A stretch of DNA of 64,000 bases from Arthrobacter sp. MMS18-M83 (GCF_026683955.1 NZ_CP113343.1:4774001-4838000), one strand, 5' to 3'. Counted from the stretch's first letter, positions 1 through 10,493 are shown. Program-made: numbers and translations. Notes: generated from the letters alone by a model not told the origin.

Positions 1-861
1 CTGTGGCTGCACGCGCCGGAGGGCCTGGCTCATTGGCCGGCCGGCACCTGCCTGGCATCGCTGCACGGGGGCCACCCCCTTGGGGCCGTGACTTCCGTAC
101 GACGGCTGGCCAACGACGACGGCACCCCGGGCGACATCGCAGTCACGGACCGCTGGGGACGAACTGCCGAATACCCGGCGGTTATCGCCACCTGCCAGAG
201 CTGGCTGCTTTCGGCGCGCATCGGCGTCGACGAATCGCTCTTCAGCCACAAACTGTGGACCGCGATCGAACGCAGCCACTACATGCAGTCGTCCAAGACC
301 TTCGTGGTGGTGGACCGGCCCTTCTGGAAGGACATCGACCCCGAAACCGGACGCCAGATCATGAGCACCACGCTTACGGACAGGCTCACCCGCGGAACCT
401 ACCTCCTGGACAACGGCCCGGACCAGCCAGCCCTGGTCTGCCTGTCCTACACGTGGAACGACGACGCCCTCAAGTGGCTCCCCTTGGATGCCGACGAACG
501 GGTCCGGCTCATGCTGCACTCCCTCAAGCAGATCTACCCTACGGTGGACATTGCCTCGCACATCGTCGGCGATCCGATCACGGTCTCCTGGGAGGATGAT
601 CCCAACTTCATGGGCGCCTTCAGCGACAACCTCCCCGGCCACTACCGCTACCAGGAACGGCTCTACACCCACTTCATGCAAGAAGGTCACTTGCCGGAAC
701 ACCGCGGCATCTTCCTCGCAGGAGACGACATCTCCTGGACCGGAGGCTGGGCCGACGGAGCCGTGACCACGGGCCTCAACGCGGTGTGGGGAGTCATGAC
801 GCAGCTCGGCGGCGGCACCCCGGGGACAACCCCGGCCCTGGCGACCGCTTCGAAGAACTGA
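1..861 (+). CDS. Flavin monoamine oxidase, C-terminal part (cut by window start)
   Basis: FAD-dependent amine oxidase of the tryptophan 2-monooxygenase/monoamine oxidase type, expected to oxidise an amine or amino acid to an imine with release of hydrogen peroxide. The frame is open from base 1, so the N-terminal Rossmann domain with the GxGxxG motif lies outside the window. What is visible is the substrate-domain part and the C-terminal FAD-binding block GIFLAGDDISWTGGW followed by a helix starting DGAVTTGLNA, typical of the family. An internal ATG at 88 would give 257 aa, but homologous-looking sequence continues upstream of it. Substrate cannot be told from this fragment. Confidence 0.75.
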   Translation: MWLHAPEGLAHWPAGTCLASLHGGHPLGAVTSVRRLANDDGTPGDIAVTDRWGRTAEYPAVIATCQSWLLSARIGVDESLFSHKLWTAIERSHYMQSSKTFVVVDRPFWKDIDPETGRQIMSTTLTDRLTRGTYLLDNGPDQPALVCLSYTWNDDALKWLPLDADERVRLMLHSLKQIYPTVDIASHIVGDPITVSWEDDPNFMGAFSDNLPGHYRYQERLYTHFMQEGHLPEHRGIFLAGDDISWTGGWADGAVTTGLNAVWGVMTQLGGGTPGTTPALATASKN

Positions 862-1090
862 AACCCTTCCGCCTCCCCTAGGCAGTCCTGGCGGTAACCG
901 GACGGCTGAAACGATCGTGATCCTGGCGACGTTGCCGTTGCCGTTGCCGCGCCGCTGCTTATCTTGACGCTGGACGGATCCTTGGATGGCTGTACAACCA
1001 CTCTCCGGGCGCCGGTCGGTGTCCGCGAGAGGTGCGCACCGGCCGAAGCGGCGGCACTTAATTGTCGGTGCCTCCTGCGATGCTGTGGGT

Positions 1091-2801
1091 ATGGATGGAA
1101 GGACAGCCTGGACTGCGGACAGCAGGGCGGCCGTGGAGGCCATTGCCGCGTCCGTTGCTGTGCTTGCTGGCTTGAGCGGCGCCGGCGCGGTGCGCTCCGA
1201 GACGCCCGGCCTCGATTCCCCGCGGGACGCCGTTTTTCCCGCGGCACGCCGAGTCCCCGCCGGGCGCCTATCCGCTGCGGCGCCTGGCGGATGATTGCCT
1301 GGACGGCCTCGCCGAGGTGGCCCGGCTGGAAGCCAGGACCGCCGCGCTGAAAGCGACGCTCGCCGCGGACTACGTCCACGCGGCCAGGCTCCTGGCGGGG
1401 CCGGCGGCATCACCGCAGGAACGCACCGCCCAGGAGCTGGCCCTGCTCGCCGAGGTCGCCTGCGTCCTGACCGTCAGCGAACGAACCGCCGGCGCGCTCC
1501 TGTCCGAAAGCCAGGCACTGACCAAGGTGCTGCCGCGGACCCTGGCGGCCCTGCAGTCCGGGACGATCTCCTGGCAGCACGCCCGGATCATGGTCGAGGA
1601 AACCGGCGGCCTGGACCCCGCCGGGGCAGCCGCCCTGGAAGCGCACTTCCTGGACCCCGACGCACCCAACCCCGCCCGGGGGTGCCCGGCCGGGGACCTC
1701 GTCCCGTCCCGGTTCCGCACCAAGGCACGCACCTGGCGGGAACGCCACCACCCCGCCGGCCTCGAGGAACGCCACGCCGCACGAGCCCGGGACCGGCGCG
1801 TCGAATACCTCCCGGACCGTGACGGCATGGCATGGATCTCCGCCCACCTCCCGGCAGATACCGCCGCCGGGATCTGGGAACGGACCACCGCCGCCGCCCG
1901 CGCCCTCCAAGGCCCCCACGAGGCCCGCACCCTCGCCCAGCTCCGCGCCGACATCACCGCCACCTGGCTCCTCACCAACCACACCACCGGCGGGACAGTC
2001 ACCGGCAGGACGGTCACCGGCGGCACGCGAGCGGGCGGGGCCGGACCAGGGCGGCAGGGAACGGGCGGGGCGGGGTGCGTCCCGTCCCCGAGGGCGCAGG
2101 TCCTGGTCACCGTCCCGGTCCTGTCCCTCCTGGGCGCCACCGAGGAACCGGCCATGCTGGACGGGTACGGGCCGATCCCGCCCTCCATGGCACGCCGCCT
2201 GATCACCGACGGCGCCGACTCCTTCCACCGCGTCCTGACCGACCCCCGCGACGGCGCGCCGCTGGAAATCGGACGGACCAGCTACCGCCTCACCAAGGCC
2301 CAGCGCCAATGGCTGAGGCTCCGCGACGGCAAATGCCCCTTCCCCGGCTGCAACAACCACTCCCTGGACAACGACGCCGACCACCTCCTGGCCTGGGCCG
2401 AGGGAGGCACCACCGGCATCTCCAACCTGGGCCAGCCCTGCCCCAAACACCACCGCCTCAAACACCGGACCGCATGGACACCCACCACCGCCAGCAAGAA
2501 CCACCCGCCCGGGTGGACCTCACCCTCACAACGGCACTACCCCAGCGAACACCAGGACTGGGAACCACCCCGCTGGCCACACCATGTCCCGATCACGGAG
2601 ACGGACACGGACTCGGACACACGCCCGGACCAAGAAGTGCCCGCACATCCCGAACCGGAACTGCCCCCGGATCCCCTACCGGACTGGCACTCCTTCACAG
2701 CCGCACACCCATGGCCCCACGCCGACGCCCACGACACGGACGATCCCCGCCGGCCCGCGCCCCCGAACAACCCCTCAGGTGCCGTGTTCCAAGGCACCTG
2801 A
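1091..2801 (+). CDS. DUF222/HNH endonuclease domain protein, frameshifted
   Basis: Member of the large actinobacterial DUF222 plus HNH nuclease family; cellular role unknown. The C-terminal HNH module is intact: CPFPGCNNH, then DADHLLAWAEGG and CPKHHRLKH supply the Cys and His ligands. The long downstream frame begins at 1317, but family-like sequence extends upstream in that frame to about 1263, while the natural start (ATG 1091, MDGRTAWTADSR) lies in another frame. The two join if one base is removed from the T5C3 run at 1233-1240, giving 569 aa. Either a sequencing error or a recent inactivation. A second, intact family member lies at 27383-29071. Confidence 0.75.
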
Positions 2802-2879
2802 TCGCCAACACCTTCACCCCGCGGACACAGGTCCGCCGCCTCTGAATGCCCCCATGACGGCGCAGCGTCGCCACCCCTC

Positions 2880-3661
2880 CTAGCAGCCTGACAACGCCCG
2901 CTGGGGCCGTGCCTGCCGGTAGAGGTACCTGCCGTGCACTGCGAAGCCGGCGCCTCGTACAGAGCCTGGGCGCCGGTATTCGAGGCCATCACCAGTAGCC
3001 AGAACTCCGACACTCCTCGGCGACTGCCAGCCGTAAGAAGCGCGTCGACGATCTGCCGCCCGAAGCCACGGCGGCGGTGCTTAGCCGTGGTGGCCATGCA
3101 ATAGATACCACCCCTGCCTTCCACCAGGGCGAGGCGTCCGACGGCGGCCGTGGCGCCGTCGTCGTCCCTCACGAGAGCGTAGAGGGAGGGGCAGGACGAA
3201 AGGATGCTCCGCGCAATCTCCAGCCCGGTGTCTCCCCCGCGCCCGTCCACCGACCACCACAACCGGAACCACTCTTCGGACGGCTCGTCGGAGATCTCGA
3301 CGCCGGCAGCCGGGTGACCGTGTCGGGTCCCGGAAAGCTCGCCGCCCGGCCGGACCATGATGAGCGTTTCAGACTGGCGGGTGAATCGTTGCGCATCAAG
3401 CACCGCGTTCAGGCCGGTGCTGCGTTCGTCTTCGAAAATCTGGAAGATCAGCGGGAGGCGCCGGGAGCGATACCACTGGGTCGCCGCCCGGACTGCCGAT
3501 TCATGGTCATCGGCCTGCTCCCTCGGCCAGACCGAGTTTGCCCGCTGCGTGACGCCACCTGCGGCACGCATGACCCATCCGCCCGTGTCCTCACGATCCG
3601 GGGCCGGCCATGCCCGGTCCATCAGCTCCTCTATCAACCCAAGCGTCATCTCCTGGGCCAT
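2880..3661 (-). CDS. GNAT family N-acetyltransferase, frameshifted near its 3' end
   Basis: Probable acetyl-CoA-dependent N-acetyltransferase. The C-terminal GNAT fold is clear: acetyl-CoA loop RRRGFGRQIV and the strand FWLLVMASNTGAQALYE. After ALYEA the frame as given runs on for more than 300 bases into antisense of the DUF222 gene. Adding one base at about 2949-2953 (GGCGCC) gives AGFAVHGRYLYRQARP and a stop at 2880, a normal GNAT ending and a 260-residue protein. The start ATG at 3661 is followed by MAQEMTLGLIEEL. It is convergent with the DUF222 gene. Substrate unknown. Confidence 0.75.
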
Positions 3662-3696
3662 GTGTCCTCCTCAAGGTCAATCGCCGTCATGATACG

Positions 3697-3728
3697 CCTA
3701 AGGCCTCCGCAGCTGCGGAGGCCTTAGG
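3697..3728 (-). terminator. Perfect 32-bp palindrome downstream of aspS
   Basis: Two 16-base arms (3697-3712 and 3713-3728) are exactly complementary with no spacer, giving a strong hairpin 17 bases after the aspS stop codon. No T-run follows on the minus strand, so termination is inferred from position and stem strength only. Confidence 0.6.
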
Positions 3729-3745
3729 TCTACTACTACGGCTTG

Positions 3746-5527
3746 TTAGTCGGACTTGCCCTGCGGCTTGGCTTCAGGCTTGAAGTCGACTCCGGCTTCC
3801 TTGCGCTGCTGCGCCGTGATGGGCGCAGGAGCAGCGGTCAGGGGGTCGTAACCGCCGCCCGACTTCGGGAAAGCGATGACGTCGCGGATCGAGTCAACGC
3901 CGGCCAGCAGGGCCACGACGCGGTCCCAACCGAAGGCCATGCCGCCGTGCGGAGGCGCGCCGTACTTGAATCCCTCAAGAAGGAAGCCGAACTTGGTCTG
4001 CGCGTCTTCCTTGTCCAGGCCCATGAGCTCGAAAACGCGCTCCTGGACATCGGCCTCGTGGATACGGATGGATCCGCCGCCGATTTCGTTGCCGTTGCAC
4101 ACGATGTCGTAGGCGTAGGACAGGGCCGATTCCGGGTCCTTGTCGAACGAGTCCAGGTACTCGGGCTTCGGGGAAGTGAAGGCATGGTGCAGGGCCGTCC
4201 ACTGGCCGCCACCCACCGCGACGTCGCCGGAAGCGACTGCCGCAGCAGCAGGTTCGAACATCGGGGCGTCCACGATCCAGACGAAGGCCCAATCCTTGGG
4301 GTCGATCAGGCCGGTGCGGTGGCCGATCTCAACGCGGGCAGCACCAAGCAGGGCGCGGGACGGGGACTTCTCTCCGGCGGCGAAGAAGATGCAATCGCCG
4401 GGCTTTGCGCCCACGGCGTCGGCCAGCCCGGCACGTTCGGTGTCCGTCAGGTTCTTGGCAACGGGACCCGTGAGCTCGCCGTCTTCCTTGAACAGAACGT
4501 AGGCAAGCCCCTTGGCGCCACGCTGCTTGGCCCATTCCTGCCAGGCGTCCAGTGCGCGGCGGGCCTGCGAGGCACCACCGGGCATGACGACCGCGCCAAC
4601 GTAGGGAGCCTTGAAGACACCAAAGTTCGTGTCCTTGAAGAACTCCGTCAGTTCGGTGAGTTCCAGGCCGAAACGCAGGTCCGGCTTGTCTGAGCCGTAC
4701 TTCGCCATGGCCTCGTGGTACGTCATGCGGCGGATCGGCGTCGGGATCTCGACCTCGATCAACTTCCACAATGCTTTGACGATGCTTTCGCCGAGCTCAA
4801 TGATGTCGTCCTGGTCAACGAAGCTGGCTTCGATGTCGAGCTGGGTGAATTCCGGCTGGCGGTCCGCACGGAAGTCTTCGTCGCGGTAGCAACGGGCGAT
4901 CTGGTAGTACTTTTCGAAACCGCCAACCTGGAGCAGCTGCTTGAAAAGCTGCGGCGACTGCGGAAGCGCGTACCAGGAACCCGGCGCCAAGCGCGCAGGA
5001 ACAACGAAGTCACGGGCGCCTTCCGGCGTCGACCGCGTCAGGGTGGGGGTTTCGATCTCAACATAACCCTGCTTGTGAAGCAGTTCGCGGGCCACGCGGT
5101 TGGCCTCGGAACGCAGACGCAGGTTGTGGGCGGGGCCAGGGCGGCGCAGGTCGAGATAGCGGTGCTTGAGGCGCGCTTCCTCTCCGACCTCCACGTGCTC
5201 GTCGATCTGGAACGGCAACGGGTCCGAGGTGTTGAGGATCACCACTTTCTCGGCGATCACCTCGATCTCGCCAGTGGCGAGGTGCGGGTTCTCGTTGCCT
5301 TCGGGACGCTTGCTGACGGTGCCCACGATCTGCAGCACATATTCGTTGCGCAGGCCGTGGAAGACCTCTTCCTCGCGGACGACCACCTGGGCGACACCGG
5401 ACGCGTCACGCAGATCGACGAAGGCCACGCCACCGTGATCGCGGCGGCGGCCTACCCAGCCTGCCAGGGTAACGGTCTGTCCAATGTGCTCGGAACGCAA
5501 GGATCCGAGGTCATGTGTGCGCAGCAC
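3746..5527 (-). CDS. aspS: Aspartyl-tRNA synthetase
   Basis: Class II aminoacyl-tRNA synthetase charging tRNA-Asp in the cytoplasm. The 593 residues match the bacterial type with the GAD insertion. Visible in order: N-terminal OB-fold anticodon domain ([20 protein letters not shown]), motif 2 around [20 protein letters not shown], and C-terminal motif 3 with [13 protein letters not shown]. It is complete and in frame. hisS lies 145 bases upstream on the same strand, the usual hisS-aspS order, so cotranscription is likely. Whether the enzyme is discriminating, or also charges tRNA-Asn, was not decided. Confidence 0.97.
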   Translation of the reverse strand: MLRTHDLGSLRSEHIGQTVTLAGWVGRRRDHGGVAFVDLRDASGVAQVVVREEEVFHGLRNEYVLQIVGTVSKRPEGNENPHLATGEIEVIAEKVVILNTSDPLPFQIDEHVEVGEEARLKHRYLDLRRPGPAHNLRLRSEANRVARELLHKQGYVEIETPTLTRSTPEGARDFVVPARLAPGSWYALPQSPQLFKQLLQVGGFEKYYQIARCYRDEDFRADRQPEFTQLDIEASFVDQDDIIELGESIVKALWKLIEVEIPTPIRRMTYHEAMAKYGSDKPDLRFGLELTELTEFFKDTNFGVFKAPYVGAVVMPGGASQARRALDAWQEWAKQRGAKGLAYVLFKEDGELTGPVAKNLTDTERAGLADAVGAKPGDCIFFAAGEKSPSRALLGAARVEIGHRTGLIDPKDWAFVWIVDAPMFEPAAAAVASGDVAVGGGQWTALHHAFTSPKPEYLDSFDKDPESALSYAYDIVCNGNEIGGGSIRIHEADVQERVFELMGLDKEDAQTKFGFLLEGFKYGAPPHGGMAFGWDRVVALLAGVDSIRDVIAFPKSGGGYDPLTAAPAPITAQQRKEAGVDFKPEAKPQGKSD

Positions 5528-5672
5528 AGCATTCCTTTCAACATGATTTTCAGCGGATCATGACAAAACGATCCCGTTCGAGTTTACCCGTATGGATGAA
5601 TCGCCGCCCCATCACGCGCTGCCCCGACCAGTTGCGGCCGGCCGGTTACCGTCCGCGGGCGCCGGTTCGGGC

Positions 5673-7024
5673 TTAGCGGGTGGTGATGCGGACGTGGAGA
5701 TCCTCGGCGGACGGCTCCCAGCTGGCGGGATCCGCATCCACCTGCTCTCCGGTGCGGATGTCCTTCACTTGGTGCTTGCCATCGTCGTCCGTGAACCAGA
5801 CAAAAGGAATGCCGCGGCGATCGGCGAACTTGATCTGCTTGCCGAACTTTTCGGCCTTGGCCGCAACCTCGGTCGCGATCCCCCGCCCGCGCAGCTGGGC
5901 CGCGACGTCCTGGGCAGCGGACCAACTATCGTCGTTGTTCAGTGCCACCAGCACTGCCGTAGGAACCGAGCGGGACGCAGTCGCGAATTCCTGGCTCAGG
6001 ATGCGGGATACGAGGCGGGTCACGCCGATCGAAAGCCCGACGCCGGGGAACTTGCGGTTGCCCTTGCTCGCGAGAGCGTCATAGCGGCCGCCGGAGCAAA
6101 TGGAACCGAGCTGCTCGTGGCCCACCAGGACGGTTTCGACGACGGTTCCGGTGTAGTAGTCCAGGCCCCGGGCGATGCTGAGGTCGGCAACAACCTTGCC
6201 GGGGGCGCGCTGCACGGCGGCTTCGATGACTTGTTCAAGTTCGCTAAGGCCTTCTTCGAGCAGTACGTCCGTCACACCGAGAGCGCGGACCTGCGCCACA
6301 AAGGAGGTGTCCTCAGTGCGGATGCTTGCAAGCTTCAGGGCAAGAGCCGCCTGCTCATCCGTGGCGCCAAGCTCGGTCTTGAGCAGTTCGGCGACTTTCG
6401 CGTCGCCGATCTTCTCGAGCTTGTCGATGCTGCGAAGCACCCCGGCGGTGTCGGTGAGGCCGATACCGCGATAGAAGCCTTCAGCCAACTTGCGGTTGTT
6501 GATGCGCAGGCGGAAGTCCGGAATGGGAAGAGCGCTCAGCGCTTCGGCGATCACTAGGGCGATCTCGACGTCATAGCGGAACGGCAGTTCGCCGTCGCCC
6601 ACAACATCAATGTCCGCCTGCGTGAACTCGCGGGCGCGACCTTCCTGGGGACGCTCCCCCGCCACACCTTCTGGATCTGGTAGCGGCGGAACGGAAAAGC
6701 GAGGTAGCCGGCATTTTCCACGACATAGCGGGCGAAAGGCACCGTCAGGTCGAAGTGGAGGGCCAAGGCATTGGGATCCGCCCTGTCCGTCTTTCCGCCC
6801 TCGCCGGCATCCTCATCTTCCTGCAGGCGACTCAGGCCGTATACCTCTTTGTCGATCTCGCCCTTGCGCAGGAGTTGGCCGACCGTCTCAACGGCACGGG
6901 TTTCGATGGAGGAGAAACCGTGAAGTTCGAAGGTCTTGCGCAAAGTGTCCAGCACATGCAATTCCACCAACCGCTCCTGGGGAAGCCACTCGGGGAATCC
7001 GGACAGGGAGGCAGTACGAGCCAT
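5673..7024 (-). CDS. hisS: Histidyl-tRNA synthetase, one-base frameshift in this sequence
   Basis: Class II synthetase charging tRNA-His. The N-terminal part (MARTASLSGFPEWLP) runs from ATG 7024 through the motif ending YQIQKVWRG; the catalytic and anticodon-binding rest continues in another frame from ERPQEGRAREFTQADID to the end. The frames meet at the C5 run 6656-6660. Adding one C there gives WRGERPQEGR, the expected HisRS motif 2, and 450 aa. The gene is essential and no second copy is in the window, so an assembly or sequencing error is more likely than a real break. The cyclophilin gene is divergent upstream. Confidence 0.93.
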
Positions 7025-7120
7025 GGTGGAATTTTCTCCTCAATGATTGCGTCGGCCGGACCTGCCTCAAAGAACCACGGGCCGATTCGGCTCAGGACGG
7101 GCTGGCGCCCAGCCAGTCAT

Positions 7121-7181
7121 GCATAAACTATGTGCGGCAGCCAGTTTATGCTTTCGGCGCCTGCACATCTAATGCAGGCGC
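7121..7181. promoter_or_regulatory. Two stacked inverted repeats in the hisS/cyclophilin divergent region
   Basis: Perfect 9-base arms GCATAAACT (7121-7129) and AGTTTATGC (7143-7151), 13 bases apart, are followed by a second perfect 9-base hairpin GCGCCTGCA (7157-7165)/TGCAGGCGC (7173-7181). They lie between the divergent starts of hisS (7024) and the cyclophilin gene (7233). The first looks like an operator or a pair of promoter elements; the second would fold in the cyclophilin 5' leader. Function not established. Confidence 0.45.
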
Positions 7182-7232
7182 TTGGCTTGGGTTGCCTGCG
7201 ATGGAAGCTCGTCCAGACAACCAGGAGGACTC

Positions 7233-8048
7233 TTGGCTATAAGGCCGCGGGACAACCGTGAAGCCAAACGGCGCATCAGGCAGATGGAAGCCAAGCGCGA
7301 GCTTCGGCGTGCCCAGGGCAAGCGGCGCCGTCGGGACAATGTGATCGCCGTCGGTGCGGCTGCCGCCGTACTGATCGCCGCCGTCGTACTTCAGCTCACC
7401 GTGTTCAACTCGAACCCGAGCGAGTCGGAGTTCGCAGCGGCGCAGGCCGGGCTCAGTTCGCCGTCGGCGTCGCCTTCCGCCACGGCCACAAACAGCGCGG
7501 GGACAAACAGTGCGGACATTCCCAAAGCGGATACCGCGGCAGGCAAAACTTTCACTGGCCAACTCAGCCTCAACGGCGGGATTGTCGGAGTCGAACTGTA
7601 CGGCACCACGGCTCCCCAGGCCGCTGCCGTCTACAAATCCCTCACCGATGCGGGTTACTACAGCGGCCTCAAGTGCCCGCGACTGACCACTGCCGACAAC
7701 TTCTCGGTGCTGCAGTGCGGTGCCAAGGGAGCGGACACCACTGACGACCCCAACTTCCACTGGGGACCGCTGGAGAACACGCCCGCCAACAACACCTATC
7801 CGGCCGGAACAATCGCCGTCGCGCGAACCGGAAACAACGCCTACGGCAACGGGCACCAATTCTTCATCGTGTACAAGGACACCGTCATTCCCCCGGATTC
7901 CGCCGGCGGCTACACGATCGTAGGCAAAGTGACGGGCGGCATGGACGTCGTGACGAAGATTGCCCAGGCGGGCATAAATCCGGGCAGCAGCGCCACGGAC
8001 GGCGCCCCTGTGGCACCTGTCACGATAGACTCGTTTTCTCTGAAGTAA
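7233..8048 (+). CDS. Membrane-anchored cyclophilin-type peptidyl-prolyl isomerase
   Basis: Proline isomerase acting on proteins outside the membrane. From the TTG start (AGGAGG at 7223-7228, next codons AIRPRDNRE) the protein is 271 aa: a basic cytoplasmic head with KRRRRDN, one membrane segment at about residues 37-56, a Ser/Ala/Thr linker, then a cyclophilin domain from about residue 105 (FTGQLSLNGGIVGVELYG, GHQFFIVYKD, GYTIVGKVTGGMDVV). The consensus catalytic Arg/Phe motif of cyclophilins is only partly conserved, so activity may be weak. Divergent from hisS, as in other actinobacteria. Confidence 0.85.
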   Translation: MAIRPRDNREAKRRIRQMEAKRELRRAQGKRRRRDNVIAVGAAAAVLIAAVVLQLTVFNSNPSESEFAAAQAGLSSPSASPSATATNSAGTNSADIPKADTAAGKTFTGQLSLNGGIVGVELYGTTAPQAAAVYKSLTDAGYYSGLKCPRLTTADNFSVLQCGAKGADTTDDPNFHWGPLENTPANNTYPAGTIAVARTGNNAYGNGHQFFIVYKDTVIPPDSAGGYTIVGKVTGGMDVVTKIAQAGINPGSSATDGAPVAPVTIDSFSLK

Positions 8049-8113
8049 ACAGCCCGGACAACGGTCCACGGCTTCTTACCTTAGTAATCCCTCCAAGCGA
8101 AAGACTTTTAGCG

Positions 8114-9763
8114 GTGACAGACAGTCAGAAATCCGACGAAACTGCAGTAGTGGCCAACGAAGAAGAAATCCAGGCACCGGCGGCGGCCGAGACCAGAGCT
8201 GAATCAGCTGCGCCGGTAGACGACGCAGCCGAGTCCTCGGCGGTAGCCGAGCAAGCCGGCGTCGAGCCCGCTGCTCCGGTAGCCGACGCGGCAGAGCCCG
8301 CTGCTCCGGTAGCCGACGCGGCAGAGCCCGCTGCCCCGGCAGCCGACGCGGCAGAGCCCGCTGCCCCGGTAGAGCCCGCTGCCAAGACTGCTTCTCCGAC
8401 ACCACGCCCGGCCCCCTCGCACGCACCATCTCCCGCAGCTTTTGCTGCCCGTCCGAAGGCCGCAGCGAGCGTGATTCCAGCCGCACCGGCTGCCCAGCCC
8501 ACAGCTGTGTCGCTCGCGGAGGCCGCCAAGTGGGGGCGCGCGGAGGGTGACGGTCATGTCTTCCTGACCATCGACGGCGAAGAGCAGCCGGTGGGACAGT
8601 ACCCAGGCGTGAGCACTGACGAGGCGTTGGCCTACTTCGCCCGGAAGTACGAGGACGTCGTCGCGCAGATCGTTTTGATGGAACACCGCGTGGAGTCCAA
8701 GGCCCCTGCCACGGACATGCAGAAGACGGTGGACCACCTGCGCGAGCAGCTCGCTGAGCGCAACATGGTGGGCGACATCCGCACCGCGGAAACCCGCTTG
8801 GACGCGTTGGCCGGACAGATTTCTGAACTGGAAAAGTCCGAGAAAGCCGCGCACGATGCCGCTCGCGCGGCCGAACTCGCTGCGCGCGAAGCGATCGTTG
8901 CAGAGGCCGAATCCATTGCGTCCCAGGATCCGTCCCAGGTCCAGTGGAAGACGTCCAGCGCCCGCATGAACGAACTCTTCGAAAGCTGGAAGACGGCTCA
9001 GAAGAACGGCATCCGGCTCGGGCGCAGCAACGAGGACGCCCTCTGGAAGCGGTTCCGCTCGGCCCGTACCGTGTTTGATCGCCACCGCCGCGCCTACTTC
9101 TCCCAGTTGGACAGCACCAACTCGGCCGCTAAGGTCGCGAAGGAACAGCTGATTGTCGAGGCCGAAGCCCTCTCCAGCTCGACGGACTGGGGATTTGCGG
9201 CCGGCGAATACCGCCGCCTCATGGACCAGTGGAAGGCTACGCCCCGCGCCAGCCGCAAGGACGATGACGCCCTCTGGTTGCGCTTCCGCGCCGCCCAGGA
9301 CGTCTTCTTCAGCAACCGCCAAGCCGCCAACGATGAGATTGACCAGCAGTACACGGTCAACCTTGCCGTCAAGGAAGATCTGATCGCTGAGGCCCAGGCA
9401 TTGCTGCCGATCACGGATCTGAACGCCGCGAAGAAGGCCCTTCAGTCCATCCGTGATCGTTGGGAAGAAGCCGGCAAGGTGCCGCGCGCCGACATGGGCA
9501 GGATTGAAGCCGGCCTGCGCAAGGTCGAGGACGCCGTCCGGGAAGCCGAAGACGACAAGTGGCGCCGGAGCAACCCGGAGACCAAAGCCCGCACCAACAG
9601 CGCCCTGTCGCAGCTTGAAGCTGCAATCGCCGGCCTGAGAGAAGATCTGGAGAAGGCTGAAAAGGCCGGAGACCAGCGCCGCATCAAGAACGCCCGTGAG
9701 GCCCTTGAGGCCCGCGAGGCTTGGCTTGACCAGATCCAGCGCTCGGCAAGCGACCTCGCCTAG
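8114..9763 (+). CDS. DUF349 domain protein with repetitive Ala/Pro N-terminus
   Basis: About 549 aa from a GTG start. Residues 1 to about 130 are low-complexity Ala/Glu/Pro sequence built in part from an exact 30-base tandem repeat (8264-8372). The remainder is helical and contains three DUF349 units, each with a W-x(5,9)-R type core (for example NELFESWKTAQKNGIRLGR, YRRLMDQWKATPRASRKDD, IRDRWEEAGKVPRADMGRI). DUF349 proteins are common beside relA/hisS in actinobacteria; their function is not firmly known. No signal peptide or membrane segment. A strong terminator follows. Confidence 0.85.
   Translation: MTDSQKSDETAVVANEEEIQAPAAAETRAESAAPVDDAAESSAVAEQAGVEPAAPVADAAEPAAPVADAAEPAAPAADAAEPAAPVEPAAKTASPTPRPAPSHAPSPAAFAARPKAAASVIPAAPAAQPTAVSLAEAAKWGRAEGDGHVFLTIDGEEQPVGQYPGVSTDEALAYFARKYEDVVAQIVLMEHRVESKAPATDMQKTVDHLREQLAERNMVGDIRTAETRLDALAGQISELEKSEKAAHDAARAAELAAREAIVAEAESIASQDPSQVQWKTSSARMNELFESWKTAQKNGIRLGRSNEDALWKRFRSARTVFDRHRRAYFSQLDSTNSAAKVAKEQLIVEAEALSSSTDWGFAAGEYRRLMDQWKATPRASRKDDDALWLRFRAAQDVFFSNRQAANDEIDQQYTVNLAVKEDLIAEAQALLPITDLNAAKKALQSIRDRWEEAGKVPRADMGRIEAGLRKVEDAVREAEDDKWRRSNPETKARTNSALSQLEAAIAGLREDLEKAEKAGDQRRIKNAREALEAREAWLDQIQRSASDLA
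8264..8372 (+). repeat. 30-bp in-frame tandem repeat
   Basis: Three full 30-base units start at 8264, 8294 and 8324, and a shortened fourth starts at 8354. Units 1 and 2 are identical and unit 3 differs at two positions. Each encodes the decapeptide EPAAPVADAA. Likely to vary in copy number between strains. Confidence 0.9.
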
Positions 9764-9777
9764 GGCTATCTGAGCTG

Positions 9778-9826
9778 ACAGGCCCTGTCCGGTTATCCAC
9801 ATAACAGGGACAGGGCCTGTTTTCGT
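9778..9826 (+). terminator. Rho-independent terminator after the DUF349 gene
   Basis: Perfect 13-base stem, ACAGGCCCTGTCC (9778-9790) with GGACAGGGCCTGT (9808-9820), followed by a short T stretch. It begins 15 bases after the DUF349 stop codon. Confidence 0.85.
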
Positions 9827-9852
9827 TTCCGCAGCCACGCGATGATTGCTTA

Positions 9853-10482
9853 ATGGCCTCTGGATTCCCTTCCCCGAAACAACAGGATTTCCTCGCCCAG
9901 GAATTATATGAGCCCAGCCCCCTGTTCACGTGGGCCGAGCTGCAATCAATGGCCGGCGACGGCGTGCTCACGCCGCTCTACGAGAAAAGCTTTACCCCTC
10001 CCGGACTCGCTGTCACGCCTCGGCTTCGCGCATGTGCAGCCGCCTCGGTGGTTCCGGATCGCATCCGCAGGAAAGTCATTGCGGGCCGGATGACTGCGGC
10101 CTGGATCTACGGTTGCGCCGATGCTCCAGAGAGGCTTTCGCTCCTGGTGGACGCGAAACACCGCATCTCGAGCGTGCGATCGGCCCGCGGCTGCATTTTG
10201 CACGAAGTCCGCTTGGGCCAACTGGATGTGGTCAGTATCGGCGGACTGCTGGTGACCAGTCCGCTCCGGACGGCCGTGGATGTGGCCATGCACGTCGAAG
10301 CCGACAGGGCCGTTCCTGCCCTGAGAATGCTGCTCTCCCGGGATGAACTCGGCGTCCGGTTGCGGCTCCTGACCCTCGCAGTGGAGGCCTCTCCGAGGGT
10401 CCCCCACAAGAAGGCTGCGTTGCGCAAGCTCGCTGCGCTATCGCTTCCGTCTGACGCATTCCCACCTGAGGCGGCCGCCTGA
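9853..10482 (+). CDS. AbiEi-like antitoxin/DUF559-neighbour family protein, no toxin partner
   Basis: A 209-residue cytoplasmic protein. The N-terminal part (QQDFLAQELYEPSPLFTWAEL) looks like a winged-helix region. The segment GGLLVTSPLRTAVDVAMH is typical of actinobacterial proteins annotated as type IV AbiEi-family antitoxins, several of which stand alone. No toxin gene (AbiEii nucleotidyltransferase) is adjacent: upstream is the DUF349 terminator, and downstream the convergent relA stop lies 11 bases away. The family assignment is from recalled motifs and is moderately sure; an antitoxin role is doubtful. Confidence 0.55.
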   Translation: MASGFPSPKQQDFLAQELYEPSPLFTWAELQSMAGDGVLTPLYEKSFTPPGLAVTPRLRACAAASVVPDRIRRKVIAGRMTAAWIYGCADAPERLSLLVDAKHRISSVRSARGCILHEVRLGQLDVVSIGGLLVTSPLRTAVDVAMHVEADRAVPALRMLLSRDELGVRLRLLTLAVEASPRVPHKKAALRKLAALSLPSDAFPPEAAA

Positions 10483-10493
10483 GTTCCTACAGT

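Noticed and set aside
932..951. Short GTTGCC direct repeats
   Set aside because: Only three 6-base copies in a noncoding gap; no further structure.
2537..2879. Minus-strand extension of the GNAT frame to 374 aa
   Set aside because: The extra 100 or so residues are antisense to the DUF222 gene and appear only because of the one-base shift at about 2949-2953.
8264..8372. CRISPR-like array
   Set aside because: The repeats are head-to-tail with no spacers and lie in frame within a protein gene.
8204..9838. 544-residue minus-strand frame opposite the DUF349 gene
   Set aside because: Antisense shadow of GC-rich coding DNA; no ribosome site or family motif, while the plus strand has clear DUF349 repeats.
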